Assembly (NCBI RefSeq): GCF_910592395.1
Contig: NC_088312.1
Location: 18,173,292-18,237,291, forward strand
Length of the DNA stretch: 64,000 nucleotides
Source: Lineus longissimus
Taxonomy: Eukaryota > Nemertea > Pilidiophora > Heteronemertea > Lineidae
Reading direction: 5' to 3'
In this document: positions 1 to 11,193 of the stretch, one piece after another
How positions within the stretch are numbered: the first letter of the stretch is position 1
Layout of the letters: each line of letters starts with the position of its first letter
Translations under genes and position numbers: made by a program
The notes under the pieces: generated by a model
What the model was told of the DNA's origin: nothing
Databases searched by the model: none
What the model saw: only the letters and a program-made list of their open reading frames with translations

Positions 1-613
1 CGGCGAATTTACACCATTTGACCTCTGTGACCTTGACAAGAAGGTCAAATTAAAAACCTGTGTGACATATACTGTATGGTGGTTAGATGTACCCATGATA
101 TCAAATTGGTGGCAATCAGGCAAGAAGTTAAGGAATAATCACATTTTTAAGGTTTTGGGATTTTGCCCCCTGGTGGTCAAGTGGTGAATCATATTGGACC
201 AAACTTCGGTCCCTGAGATCACCTGACTAAGGGGTAAATGTGTACCAAATTTGGTATCAATAGTCATTGCAGTTTAGAAACGTGCCATCGTTACATCCTA
301 ACGGCCAATTTACACCATTTGACCTCTGTGACCTTGAAAAGGAGGTCAAATCAAAAACCCGGAGGATATATGATGCACCTTTGCTAGAAGTACCTACCAT
401 ATTTTTTTCAAAATTTCCCGACTACTATTAAGGGAGATATTGCATATTTTCACTTTTAACGTTTGGCCCCCTGGTGGCCAAACCATAAAACGAATCGGAC
501 CGAAACTTGGTCTCCAAGGTGTCATTACACAATGGTACACGTGTACAAAGTTTCAACTCAATAGCTCTAACAGTTACGAAACGTGCCCTGCTAACGGACG
601 ACGGACGACGACG

Positions 614-660
<47 letters not shown>

Positions 661-720
661 ACGACGGACGCCACGGTATGGGATAAGCTCACCTCTGCTA
701 AGAGGTGAGCTAAAAATGAG
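1..720. repeat. Dispersed repeat with ACG microsatellite and terminal hairpin
   Basis: Two diverged copies of one repeat lie head to tail: the phrase ACCATTTGACCTCTGTGACC occurs near 13 and 315, and GCCCCCTGGTGG near 164 and 467. The second copy runs into an ACG/GACGG microsatellite (about 590-670). It then reaches a perfect 11-bp hairpin, AGCTCACCTCT at 686-696 and its complement at 701-711, followed by TAAAAAT. Microsatellite plus 3' hairpin resembles the non-autonomous Helentron-like 'pearl' elements described in bivalves, but that assignment is inference. The 97-codon ORF here is a reading of the microsatellite, not a gene. Confidence 0.6.
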
Positions 721-1593
721 CATTGCTGCGTAACGAAACTGCAGTGGAATTCATACTACGATGTCATAATGTGACTTTCAGAATAATTGTTGTCACGGCC
801 AATGACCAAACAGGGAGAAAACAAACGTAAATGGCGAGATTTGTTGCAAAATTGCCAACCACAACAACTCAGGGGTCATCCTAAACAGCGTCCACCAGCG
901 TCCACCAGGTTTCAAAGTTATCAAAATTATATTTTCTTGACATAAATCAATAAAATTGGATATTTAAAACATATTCTGCAAGTTTTATTGCAATATATTG
1001 AAAAATAAGTGAATTATCTGTGCTAAGTCGGACCCATCATGCCCAATAAAATCCAGCGTCCACCAGCGTCCACCAGGTTTCAAAGTTATCCAAATTATAT
1101 TTTCTTGACATAAATCAATAAAATAGGTTATTTAAAACATATTTTGCAAGTTTTATTGCAATATATTGAAAAATAAGTGAATTATCTGTGCTAGAAGTCG
1201 GACCCATCATGCCCAATAAAATCCAGCGTCCACCAGCATTCACCAGGTTTCAAAGTTATCCAAATTATGTTTTCTTGACATAAATCAATAAAATAGGTTA
1301 TTTAAAACATATTCTGCAAGTTTTATTGCAATATATTGAAAAATAAGTGAATTATCTGTGCTAGAAGTCAGACCCATCATGCCCAATAAAAACCGGGAAG
1401 CGTCCACCAGCGTCCACCAGCGTCCACCAGCGTCCACCAGGTTTCAAAGTTATCCAAATTATATTTTCTTGACATAAATCAATAAAATTGGTTATTTAAA
1501 ACATATTCTGCAAGTTTTATTGCAATATATTGAAAAATAAGTGAATTATCTGTGCTAGAAGTCGGACCCATCATGCCCAATAAAATCCTGGAA

Positions 1594-1975
1594 GCGATGC
1601 CCGTCGATAAGTCCGACGAGATTTCAGCCATGCCCGTCGATAAGTCCGACGAGATTTCAGCCATGTCCGTCGATAAGTCCGACGAGATTTCAGCCATGTC
1701 CGTCGATATGTCCGACGAGATTTCAGCCATGCCCGTCGATAAGTCCGATGAGATTTCAGTCATGCCCGTCGATAAGTCCGACGATATTTCAGCCATGCCC
1801 GTCGATAAGTCCGACGCGATTTCAGCCATGCCCGTCGATATGTCCGACGATATTTCAGTCATGCCCGTCGATAACTCAGACGAGATTTCAGTCATGCCCG
1901 TCGACGAGTTCAACGATATTTCAACCATGCCCGTCGACAAGTCCGACGAGATTTCAACCGTGCCCGACGACACGA
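1594..1975 (+). repeat. 33-bp coding minisatellite (11-residue repeat)
   Basis: About eleven to twelve tandem 33-bp units each translate as MPVDKSDEISA or a close variant. They are in frame with an ORF spanning 1552-2175. The length stays a multiple of three, and differences are mostly substitutions such as K/M, S/N and D/A. Both strands are open through the array because the unit lacks stops in several frames, so openness alone does not prove translation. The array sits between the inverted arms of the fold-back element, just 5' of its transposase-like relic. Confidence 0.8.
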
Positions 1976-2167
1976 CGCCTGTAGTCACTCTAGGAAAAGG
2001 CACGCCCATACGTAAATTTGAAGAACCTCATAAGCTTCTTTACTCGGTCAAATGCGAATCCATCATCACACTTGATACGATACCACGAGGGAAAAAAGAG
2101 TTTGTTTCATACAAGATCGATAATTCGAATAACGTATTGCGTCGGGCAAGTAACACAAGTATGAGAA

Positions 2168-2614
2168 CGAGATAGCCGATTTCGCGCCATACTTTAAAAC
2201 CCTTGTGCCGAGACTCCGTGAAAAAGTTCTCCTGCCGCGATTGAAACATGCCAATGTAATCGTGCCGAACTGGACAAATAATAATTCCGAGTCTATGAAC
2301 AATTTGATCAAACTTGTTACCAATTGGAAGCCGCGAAAACTACCGGACCTAGTCGAGAAACTCCACGAAATTGTGCGACTCCAAGAAGCAGACGAAAAGC
2401 GCGCATTGAAGGGGCTTGGCATGAAGTAGCGAGATGGGCTGGAAGATTTCGAACGACTCAAGCTGTGTGGGAGGCATTGAATACTGAAGAAAGAAACAAG
2501 CGGGACCCGGACACTTTTTCCAGGGGGACATTTTCTACTTCTACACCCCCGGCAGCCGCTTTCAAAAGTCAGTCATTGAGCTCCACAAGCCAGCCGAGCA
2601 ATTTCACATTTTAG
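2168..2614 (+). pseudogene. MULE-like transposase C-terminal relic
   Basis: The frame open from about 2168 to 2429 reads with a WTNNNSESMN motif, followed by a WKPRKLPDLVEKLH segment and an RALKGLG motif. I recognise this as the C-terminal part of a repeated invertebrate transposase family, probably Mutator-like. After GLG the similarity continues in another frame, in the ORF ending at 2614 with a Ser/Thr/Pro-rich tail, so at least one frameshift is present. The DDE core is absent; the 11-residue minisatellite occupies the space upstream. It is therefore a non-autonomous remnant inside a fold-back element. The family name is from memory and was not searched. Confidence 0.6.
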
Positions 2615-3548
2615 CAACACCCGCCTGGTGGACGCTTCCAGGATTTTATTGGGCATGATGGGTCCGACTTCTAGCACAGATAATTCACTTATTTTTCAAT
2701 ATATTGCAATAAAACTTGCAGAATATGTTTTAAATAACCAATTTTATTGATTTATGTCAAGAAAATATAATTTGGATAACTTTGAAACCTGGTGGACGCT
2801 GGTGGACGCTGGTGGACGCTTCCCGGATTTTATTGGGCATGATGGGTCTGACTTCTAGCACAGATAATTCACTTATTTTTTAAATATATTGCAATAAAAC
2901 TTGCAGAATATGTTTTAAATAACCTATTTTATTGATTTATGTCAAGAAAATATAATTTGGATAACTTTGAAACCTGGTGGACGCTGGTGGACGCTGGTGG
3001 ACGCTTCCCGGTTTTTATTGGGCATGATGGGTCTGACTTCTAGCACAGATAATTCACTTATTTTTCAATATATTGCAATAAAACTTGCAGAATATGTTTT
3101 AAATAACCTATTTTATTGATTTATGTCAAGAAAACATAATTTGGATAACTTTGAAACCTGGTGAATGCTGGTGGACGCTGGATTTATTGGGCATGATGGG
3201 TCCGACTTCTAGCACAGATAATTCACTCATTTTTCAATATATTGCAATAAAACTTGCAAAATATGTTTTAAATAACCTATTTTATTGATTTATGTCAAGA
3301 AAATATAATTTGGATAACTTTGAAACCTGGTGCACGCTGGTGGACGCTGGATTTTATTGGGCATGATGGGTCCGACTTTTAGCACAGATAATTCACTTAT
3401 TTTTCAATATATTGCAATAAAACTTGCAGAATATGTTTTAAATATCCAATTTTATTGATTTATGTCAAGAAAATATAATTTTGATAACTTTGAAACCTGG
3501 TGGACGCTGGTGGACGCTGGTGGACGCTGGTGGACGCTGTTTAGGATG

Positions 3549-4620
3549 TCCGCTACCGGTCGTTATTTAGTGCGACCGCCACCACAGTGTTTATCAAGAT
3601 CTTTCGCCGTTTTAATTGCGCGTTGTAGGCAGATTAATCAATTATTACATGCATGCATTATATATCACCGAAATGATAATTGCGTAGGCTATTTGAAACT
3701 AAGTTCAGATATTTTTTTCGATCTTTGAATTGAATTTAGGCGAGTGATTTTTGACACCCGGTCGACATATCACTATCAGGACTTGCAAAATTCACGCGAG
3801 ATCGCTTGCATCATCGGCACGTTTGAAAACCCGAATTTCACAAATTCCACAAATATTTATCACATACCATATGTATCACCACAAAGGTAACTCTCTAGAC
3901 TATTTGAAACCAAGTTCAGATACTTATTTTAACAAAAATTCGAAGCTATGCAAGCGATTTTTCACTGGTAGTGGTAGAGATCGACGGAAACAAATTTCTC
4001 GCTCTAAAATGACATAAGACGAGCACCAACTTTCGCTAATTTGTGCACAAAATTTCCGCAATACTATAAAAAACTATTGATAAATCTGAATTATATAGAC
4101 TCTTTTCAGTACCTAAACAAATTTCAGGTACATGGTCATGTTGATAAAAAGAGTATCAACCGATTGAACATGAGAAATTTCACTCACCTTCATTGAAGCA
4201 GCGACTACCGCCATTTTTAAATGGTGGCATCTCTTCTATCGATCGGCCAATCAGCGGCACTGCTTGCAAAAAGTTGAGCCACCGCCAAATTTGAAATCGC
4301 CAAAATTCAGTCAATGTGCCTGCAGCGCCAACTGGCGGTGAAAACTATATTAATTCCATTAAAAGTAAAAAATGAAAAAATATTTAAAAATATTCAGCCA
4401 CATTTGAAAACAATATTTGCTCTGTGGACCGAGGTAAAAAGGGAAAGAAATCTAAACGCGAAATGACCTCATTCTCTTTATACAGGTTGGATCGCGCTGA
4501 TTTTTCGTTTCTGAGTTCACCTTGGGCAACTCCTAATTTAGCACCGTCAACGAAGTGGCTCGGCCTTTCCGGTCAGAAATGTCCAATTTTGTCCACAGAT
4601 GGGTCCCTAGATGAATAGAT
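3549..4620. other. Non-coding stretch with two diverged duplicate blocks
   Basis: Two diverged blocks (about 3545-3735 and 3745-4020) share phrases such as ATATCACC...GTAGGCTATTTGAAACTAAGTTCAGATA and its near copy. The rest (4020-4620) contains short inverted GGCGGT/ACCGCC phrases around 4208-4345 but no gene I can support. ORFs of 64 to 88 codons here show no recognisable domain. Confidence 0.4.
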
Positions 4621-4710
4621 GGATGGATGGATGGATTGCAGGACGGACACCATTTGAACAGCTATTCTGCTAGCTCCGCTGACTTTGTCAGCTGAGCTAA
4701 AAAAATTACA
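4600..4710. repeat. ATGG microsatellite plus hairpin (repeat terminus)
   Basis: A short GGAT/ATGG run (about 4613-4637) is followed by GGACGGACACC. A hairpin comes next: TAGCTCCGCTGAC pairs imperfectly with GTCAGCTGAGCTA, and AAAAA follows. The order (microsatellite, GACGGAC phrase, hairpin, GAGCTAAAAA) repeats that at 590-715. This suggests two members of one class of element sharing a 3' structure. Confidence 0.5.
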
Positions 4711-4806
4711 CATTTTTGAATTTTAAAATTCTTGTCGGAGCGCGCATAATCAATACAGAGTATCAGTCTTAAGATCGGGCACCAGTCTACTTGGGGGGGC
4801 TGACAT

Positions 4807-4930
4807 AATGGGTGATATGAATAAAGACCAGCAAATGCTTTTATCTAAATCTCCATGTACATTTACACTAGGCCTTCCTGTACAAAACCAGAGTAAAAGC
4901 ATTTGCTAGCCTTTATTCATATCACCCATT
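4807..4930. mobile_element. Hairpin MITE-like element
   Basis: Two 37-bp arms, 4807-4843 and 4894-4930, are inverted complements at 35 of 37 positions. They start AATGGGTGATATGAATAAAG and flank a 50-bp loop. The compact fold-back without coding capacity is typical of a small MITE. No target duplication is evident. A C-rich tract follows at about 4989-5005. Confidence 0.7.
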
Positions 4931-5110
4931 GCCTTTTAGTATGTCGCAACCTTACTCGTATTCTGATTGACTTATTAAGTGAAGATGTCCCCCCCCCCCC
5001 TCCCCCGATGCATCCTTGTGAGAAATGAAAAACCGCAAAAGGTTTTTGAGCCTGTGAAATCCTCAAACAGTGTGACACAATTATACACGTAGAACCAACG
5101 TAAAACATCT

Positions 5111-7537
5111 GAGACAAGACCACTAATGAATATTCATAGGTTGGAGGGTCGAGGCCTATCAATTAGACGAGTGCATGTTTTTTACTCTCAAGTACATATT
5201 TGGAGAGGTATTGAAAAAATATTTGCTGTGGCAAGTCTACAGATATAAAGAAATTATTTGATGAAAAAATTAATTTCGAATTTTGCTAATTGGGTAATAG
5301 GGGGCGTGTTTTGAGTTTTTTCTGCCAGTTGGCTGAAAACAGTGGAAATATCAAAGTCTGTCTAATTTGTCGATTATAAAAAAATTTCCGTGGTCAATCA
5401 CCAATTTCCATCGCACCAGTTACTCGCAAGACTAACCCGTATATCATATCCGAATTTCAGTTTCACTACTTGACGCGTTTGTTGATGCGTCGCGGTCAAA
5501 CATTGACAATTTAACTGCTAAAAGGCTTAAAAAATCAATTGTGGTCTTGTCTCTATTTACACTACATTTTGGGTCAATATAGTGAAAAATTTGAATGTGC
5601 TCAAATCACTCTAATTCATTTAGAATATTGTATTGCTGATGATTTAAGGTCAAAACAAGCTAAAATAATGAGAAAAAAACTTAATTTGACCCAAATAAGA
5701 GTCAACCTGACCCCGGTCTAAGTTCGGTTTCATTTTTACAAGTCTTGTTGTGTTGCCATTCATTTTGTAATTTCTTTGAAACTACTTAGGCCTTGATTCT
5801 GAAAGTTGTGCCCTAAGCAGCAAATATATTCCTAAATCACATCCTAAATTTTCAGCTCCATAGCTTGCTTATTCTGGCCAGGGCAGGTCTTTGAATTTGG
5901 TGCTGTTGGCTGCAAAATCATGACTTTTTGTCGATTTTGTCCTCTTTCGTCGCTTTGGCACAGTTGTACCACTCTTTGAAATGTCTCTCATTTCTCCAAA
6001 AATGTCCAGATATGACTTTCCTTTGTTGGAGAGTTGTGGGATGTCATGTACATTAGTTTGAAAAAAATCTCAAAATGTTAACCCCTGAAATGTACCTTCA
6101 TTGAGACAAGACCACTAATGAATATTCATAGGTTGGAGGGTCGAGGCCTATCAATTAGACGAGTGCATGTTTTTTACTCTCAAGTACATATTTGGAGAGG
6201 TATTGAAAAAATATTTGCTGTGGCAAGTCTACAGATATAAAGAAATTATTTGATGAAAAAATTAATTTCGAATTTTGCTAATTGGGTAATAGGGGGCGTG
6301 TTTTGAGTTTTTTCTGCCAGTTGGCTGAAAACAGTGGAAATATCAAAGTCTGTCTAATTTGTCGATTATAAAAAAATTTCCGTGGTCAATCACCAATTTC
6401 CATCGCACCAGTTACTCGCAAGACTAACCCGTATATCATATCCGAATTTCAGTTTCACTACTTGACGCGTTTGTTGATGCGTCGCGGTCAAACATTGACA
6501 ATTTAACTGCTAAAAGGCTTAAAAAATCAATTGTGGTCTTGTCTCTATTTACACTACATTTTGGGTCAATATAGTGAAAAATTTGAATGTGCTCAAATCA
6601 CTCTAATTCATTTAGAATATTGTATTGCTGATGATTTAAGGTCAAAACAAGCTAAAATAATGAGAAAAAAACTTAATTTGACCCAAATAAGAGTCAACCT
6701 GACCCCGGTCTAAGTTCGGTTTCATTTTTACAAGTCTTGTTGTGTTGCCATTCATTTTGTAATTTCTTTGAAACTACTTAGGCCTTGATTCTGAAAGTTG
6801 TGCCCTAAGCAGCAAATATATTCCTAAATCACATCCTAAATTTTCAGCTCCATAGCTTGCTTATTCTGGCCAGGGCAGGTCTTTGAATTTGGTGCTGTTG
6901 GCTGCAAAATCATGACTTTTTGTCGATTTTGTCCTCTTTCGTCGCTTTGGCACAGTTGTACCACTCTTTGAAATGTCTCTCATTTCTCCAAAAATGTCCA
7001 GATATGACTTTCCTTTGTTGGAGAGTTGTGGGATGTCATGTACATTAGTTTGAAAAAAATCTCAAAATGTTAACCCCTGAAATGTACCTTCATTGAGACA
7101 AGACCACTAATGAATATTCATAGGTTGGAGGGTCGAGGCCTATCAATTAGACGAGTGCATGTTTTTTACTCTCAAGTACATATTTGGAGAGGTATTGAAA
7201 AAATATTTGCTGTGGCAAGTCTACAGATATAAAGAAATTATTTGATGAAAAAATTAATTTCGAATTTTGCTAATTGGGTAATAGGGGGCGTGTTTTGAGT
7301 TTTTTCTGCCAGTTGGCTGAAAACAGTGGAAATATCAAAGTCTGTCTAATTTGTCGATTATAAAAAAATTTCCGTGGTCAATCACCAATTTCCATCGCAC
7401 CAGTTACTCGCAAGACTAACCCGTATATCATATCCGAATTTCAGTTTCACTACTTGACGCGTTTGTTGATGCGTCGCGGTCAAACATTGACAATTTAACT
7501 GCTAAAAGGCTTAAAAAATCAATTGTGGTCTTGTCTC
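5111..7537. mobile_element. Composite array: three 443-bp inverted-repeat units with two 549-bp spacers
   Basis: The period is exactly 992 bp. Three 443-bp units occupy 5111-5553, 6103-6545 and 7095-7537, each bounded by GAGACAAGACCAC and GTGGTCTTGTCTC. The two spacers, 5554-6102 and 6546-7094, look identical. The third unit ends at its inverted repeat and is not followed by spacer. The direct repeat ATCT flanks the whole array (5107-5110 and 7538-7541), suggesting that it inserted as one unit. The layout recalls unit-internal-unit-internal-unit forms of terminal-repeat miniatures, but I see no TG...CA ends, primer-binding site or polypurine tract. The repeated 60-codon ORF spans a unit/spacer junction and is not convincing. 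Confidence 0.75.
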
Positions 7538-7583
7538 ATCTCAGTTGAATCTATAATGGTGTCACACTGTACAGACGTTCAGG

Positions 7584-7657
7584 GACCTCGATAGCTCAGT
7601 TGTTAGAGCAGAAGACCGGCAATCTGAAGATCTGTGGTTCGAATCCCAGTCAAGGCA
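7584..7657 (+). other. tRNA-like sequence (degenerate tRNA or SINE head)
   Basis: The segment carries an A box (TAGCTCAGTTGTTAGAGC, with a perfect GCTC/GAGC D stem) and a B box (GGTTCGAATCCC) at tRNA spacing. The ends are only roughly complementary (ACCTCG against CAAGGC), and the T stem pairs poorly. I therefore do not call a functional tRNA gene. A tRNA pseudogene or the head of a tRNA-derived SINE is more likely. Confidence 0.6.
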
Positions 7658-8436
7658 ATTTGATATTTCTGTAACAATTTCATTATTTTTAAGAGTGTAC
7701 CTTTCGCCATCCAGTTATTAGTGAAATGCTCTCGTTGTGGTCAGAAATGCTCTGGTTGTGGCGCAGATCATTTGAGTTCTACTGAAAGGTTTCAGGATAT
7801 ACACTTTTTAAACATTTCTCTCCTTGTGTTCCACATCCCTTAGCAACTAGCGCTGCCCAACAATGTAGGGTTTCGGAGAGGTAGAGATGATGATGATGAA
7901 GAGAGGAAGTCAAGATGTGCATGCAATATCGCAATCATTGGCATTCTTAGCCATTTTTCCATGAGCGATATTGAAGTAATGGGCGCGTTTGGATTATACT
8001 CAACTCATCTGTTGCAACATATGAATTAACAAAATGTTTTGTTTTAATACTATATTTAGATTTATGTAGATATAATATCGCATATATACAAAGTGCATAA
8101 CGATTATGGCTGTTAACTTCAGGAGGAAATCTTCAAGAACATTAAGGGGGACCGAGGAGGACATTGAACAGAAGTGCACTATCACCAACAAGTTAGGTTC
8201 CACAGCAAACGAGTCACCAGCCTTACTAACACCACTTTTTAACTGGCAATCCTTCACTATATTTTCCAGCTTATCCAACAGTAAGCAAGACACGAACGTC
8301 CACTTTTCTCACCAGACACAGTAATGTAGGAAAAACTTGTGGCAGCTGAGAGCACACATATGAATGGTTATTCAAAGAGGCCCTCACAACATTCCAACAC
8401 TTGAACGTATAGCATGAGGTTTGCGCCATCTTGACG
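7658..8436. other. No supported gene
   Basis: A short GATGAT run lies near 7887. A 97-codon minus-strand ORF (8000-8293) overlaps a 72-codon plus-strand ORF. Neither has a recognisable domain, splice context or repeats. Confidence 0.4.
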
Positions 8437-9360
8437 CCAACTTAGTTTATCGTTTGGGATAAATTCGTTGCGCTGGTAGACAAGTCTAAACTCCCAAAAA
8501 TATCAAAGTTATTATTTGGAGTCTCTTCTAGAAGGAGATGCGAAGTCGGCCATCGCATGTTTTTCCGTTACCGTTCCGTGACTCTGCATGTCAATTGTTG
8601 CGAGACAGGTTTGCTCGGAAAGAGCGCATTATCTTTTCACATGTCCAATGTTTGTTGAAATTAAGCAATAGTCATGGCCAGAGTAAGCAACGATCCTCCG
8701 TTGGAACGTTGCATATTTTAAAGTTACATGACGAGATTTATACGTCGCGTGTGCGGAGTCTCGAAGCTTTATCAATAAGCGGCAATCAATAGCTTGTTTA
8801 CCTACATATGTGCGAATGGAGTGGGTGCGTGACGGAGAAGGCCACCAATCCGATCTTTACATCTGTTGGATTTCATGACGCCTTTAGCTCGCCTTTAGAT
8901 TTCAAGGAAATCCAAAGGCGGGAGCGGAGCGAAACCTGCAAGGATGTTGCTGTTTCCTCTAAAACGGTGGAGGAGCGTAGTGATCCGTCTGCGACGAGTT
9001 CCATAGCTGCGTTGCAGACATCGTCAATGAGAGAAAAATGGAGACGCTATGGTCGACCTAGGGGTTGTGGAGGAGCAGGTGGACGTGCTTTGAAACCTGG
9101 CGCGTGGATGGATCGGATCTGATTCACGGAACAGTAGTAAGTGTGGATTTTGTTCTGAAAACCACTTGACTGAACGTTGTTATTCAGTGTCAGATCTTGA
9201 TAGAACAGATAGAAGACGCCGCGTATATGAGGCTAAGCTTTGTTATCGTTGCCTAAGAGCGCATTATTTCCGTGATTGTTTTTGGCACGAAATGTAAGGG
9301 TCCGCATCACGCAATTTCGTGCGAACAGAAACCGAGTATTTTAGAAAACCCTTCTTAACA
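8437..9360 (+). pseudogene. BEL/Pao retrotransposon gag relic
   Basis: Several frames together read as a BEL/Pao Gag. A WDKF..LVDKSKLP segment lies near 8455-8500. LEGDAKSAIA follows near 8528-8560. The ORF at 8538-8792 then has DSACQLLRDRFARKERIIF and ends in a RSLEAL motif, as in DUF1759-type Gag. MEWVRDGEGH lies near 8815, an EIQRRERSET motif near 8910-8940, and a Cys/His knuckle region (CGFC...HLTERC, then CYRCLRAHYFRDC and CKGPHHAISC) at about 9137-9330. At least four frame changes and several stops separate these pieces. No LTRs, reverse transcriptase or integrase were found. This is an old, dead fragment; its family is inferred from motif order. Confidence 0.75.
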
Positions 9361-10778
9361 AAATGCATCGCTTGAGAATGTACGCGATGGCGTTGGTGTT
9401 TCTTATGTTTCTAATGTAGGTCTGCACTGTGGTAATAATTCCCCAGTTCATTTTTTTGTCTCCCAATGCTGTCATCAAGCGTATTCGAACTCTCGGCCTC
9501 TGGATTCTGAGCGTGACGTCCAGGCCGCAAGGCCAATCTGACTATCCAATAGATGAGGGATTGCGAATAACATTTAATCAACCTCAAACCACGCTTACGT
9601 CATGTTGATCAAAGAAAGCCGTGAGTAGGCCTACGTGGAAGAAAAACATGGCGGTATGGAATCTTTTGAGGCGGCTGTCAGGACAGAATGGCAGAAATTC
9701 TCTGTATTTACGCTCGTTTTCATCGGACAATCCATTATATTTCTACTTTTAGGGAGGTTTTCGGACGGATTTGCCCCTTTCGATTGTCCACGTGCTTGTA
9801 TTGTACTAGGCCTAGTATCGATTGTTTTCACGTCGAGGGTGTGAGAGCCCCCGTTCGCAGCGCTCAAAAAGCGTTTCTCTCTGCGTTGCGCTGCTACTGT
9901 CACCTATCGGTAAAAATTTGGTACTTACTCGCGCCATATCTGTGGCAGAGACTAAAACCTCTGTAGCATGCACGACTGTTCGGGGAGAGCGATTGATCAA
10001 AGATGGCGAAATTGTTAGTTATTGAAAGAAAAAATTGGTGTTTATTTCATCAAATTCCAAGCAAAATCAACCGAGTTTGATCAATTTTTCGAAAGATGAT
10101 ATTTTCGCAATCTTCGCTGAACATACCTCACTCAAAGATATTTTCCCACTTTGCGACGATATTTGGTAAATTGATTTTTTGCGAAGTGGTTGACCAATCC
10201 TAAATGAATTCATATCTTTTAAAACATTTGAGCACCCGGTTTCCTAAATATTTGTTTTTTGGCACTTAATTTGGTGATTTTTCGAAGAAATCTCATTAAT
10301 ATTTATGACGTTTTGGATCACGTGATGTTAATCAAGCCGTTTTTCGCGGCAATTGCGTGCACGACGCGATATTGTAAAAATATTTTAATGCACAGCGTGT
10401 CTCAAAAAAATTGTGGTTAAAAGTGAGAATGGCATGATGGTAGCCTGTTTGAGTTCTGTTGATGAATATGCTTAGTCTGACTATAATTTCTACAACTTGT
10501 GGCCAAATGACCAGATGATTTTGAGCCTTTTGATAAAGCTACTGGTAGAATAGTCATCAGACATGTCAGAGTGACAGTGACTGAGTGAGTGTTATGTTAT
10601 GTTATGAGACTGGAGGTATGTCATGTGTTCCACCATATCGTCATTGATATTGACCAGGAATACTATCGATTTGTGTGGATGTGCTCAAACAGTAAAGCAT
10701 GAGCCATGATGCTTCACTTCCGAACAGATCCAGGTGACTGAGATGTCTACTACTACTGTTGGGCAATCCGGCTGATTC
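9361..10778. other. No supported gene
   Basis: ORFs of 60 to 92 codons on both strands between 9630 and 10025 overlap one another and show no domain. The remainder is AT-rich non-coding sequence. Confidence 0.4.
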
Positions 10779-11193
10779 TTAATTCAGAAATTTCTCTGTA
10801 TATCCTCTGTGAAAATAAACTTTCTCATAATGATATATCTCTTGTTTGTTCGGTAATTTTAGTTGCCTAAGTTTAGGCACTTTTTTGCCAGATTTGCCTG
10901 TAAAAGGCTGCCATAGTTCAGGAAAAGAAATCATGTACACATTACAATGTGGATCTTCACGGTCCAAAACACCAGGGCCTACTAAGTGACATGGCTCAAT
11001 AATAGGCATTGTCTGGTAATTTTGGACGACCTTTGGATGGATAGTTTATTTTCCCTGACCCTGGCCTGGGTCTGAACGGGCTTCCAAGCCATCAATGATG
11101 CTTATAAAGCCGGGAATAGCCTCATCAGTACCCCCACAAGAGTTATTTTGTGCCAGACATCGCGCACAGAACTTACCATCATCTCATTTTTAG
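10779..11193 (-). pseudogene. Unidentified broken ORF or exon
   Basis: The 76-codon ORF at 10779-11009 (starts MPIIEPCHLVGPG, ends YHRG-like then EKFLN and stop) reads as ordinary protein. The same frame stays open upstream as far as about 11193, through FCARCLAQNNSCGG and an ISIIDGLEARSDPG stretch, broken by one TAA near 11040. Together this is about 135 codons of coding-like sequence with one in-frame stop. I do not recognise the family. A remnant of a transposon protein or a decayed exon are both possible. Confidence 0.4.

Larger units (their letters stand above)
877..3548. mobile_element. Fold-back transposable element with tandem-repeat arms
   Basis: The outer ends are inverted copies beginning CATCCTAAACAGCG (877-890) and ending with its complement at 3548. 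The left arm (877 to about 1590) has four head-to-tail units of about 170 bp; the right arm (about 2635-3548) has about five in inverse orientation. Each unit starts with repeats of GCGTCCACCA, then a conserved AT-rich body ending near GGACCCATCATGCCCAATAA. The arms enclose a 33-bp coding minisatellite and a transposase relic. Long TIRs built of subrepeats are typical of fold-back elements, and the internal relic points to a Mutator-like origin. I find no convincing target-site duplication at either end. Confidence 0.8.

Noticed and set aside
1479-2009. 176-codon minus-strand ORF over the 33-bp array
   Set aside because: It is the antisense reading of the minisatellite; the plus frame fits the downstream transposase-like tail better.
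3462-3728. 88-codon ORF at the right edge of the fold-back element
   Set aside because: Its first half translates the GGTGGACGCT subrepeats; no domain.
5111-7537. LTR retrotransposon with 443-bp LTRs
   Set aside because: Units do not begin TG and end CA, and no primer-binding site or polypurine tract borders the spacer on either strand.
7584-7657. Functional tRNA gene
   Set aside because: A and B boxes are present, but the acceptor and T stems pair poorly and no clean anticodon arm can be drawn.
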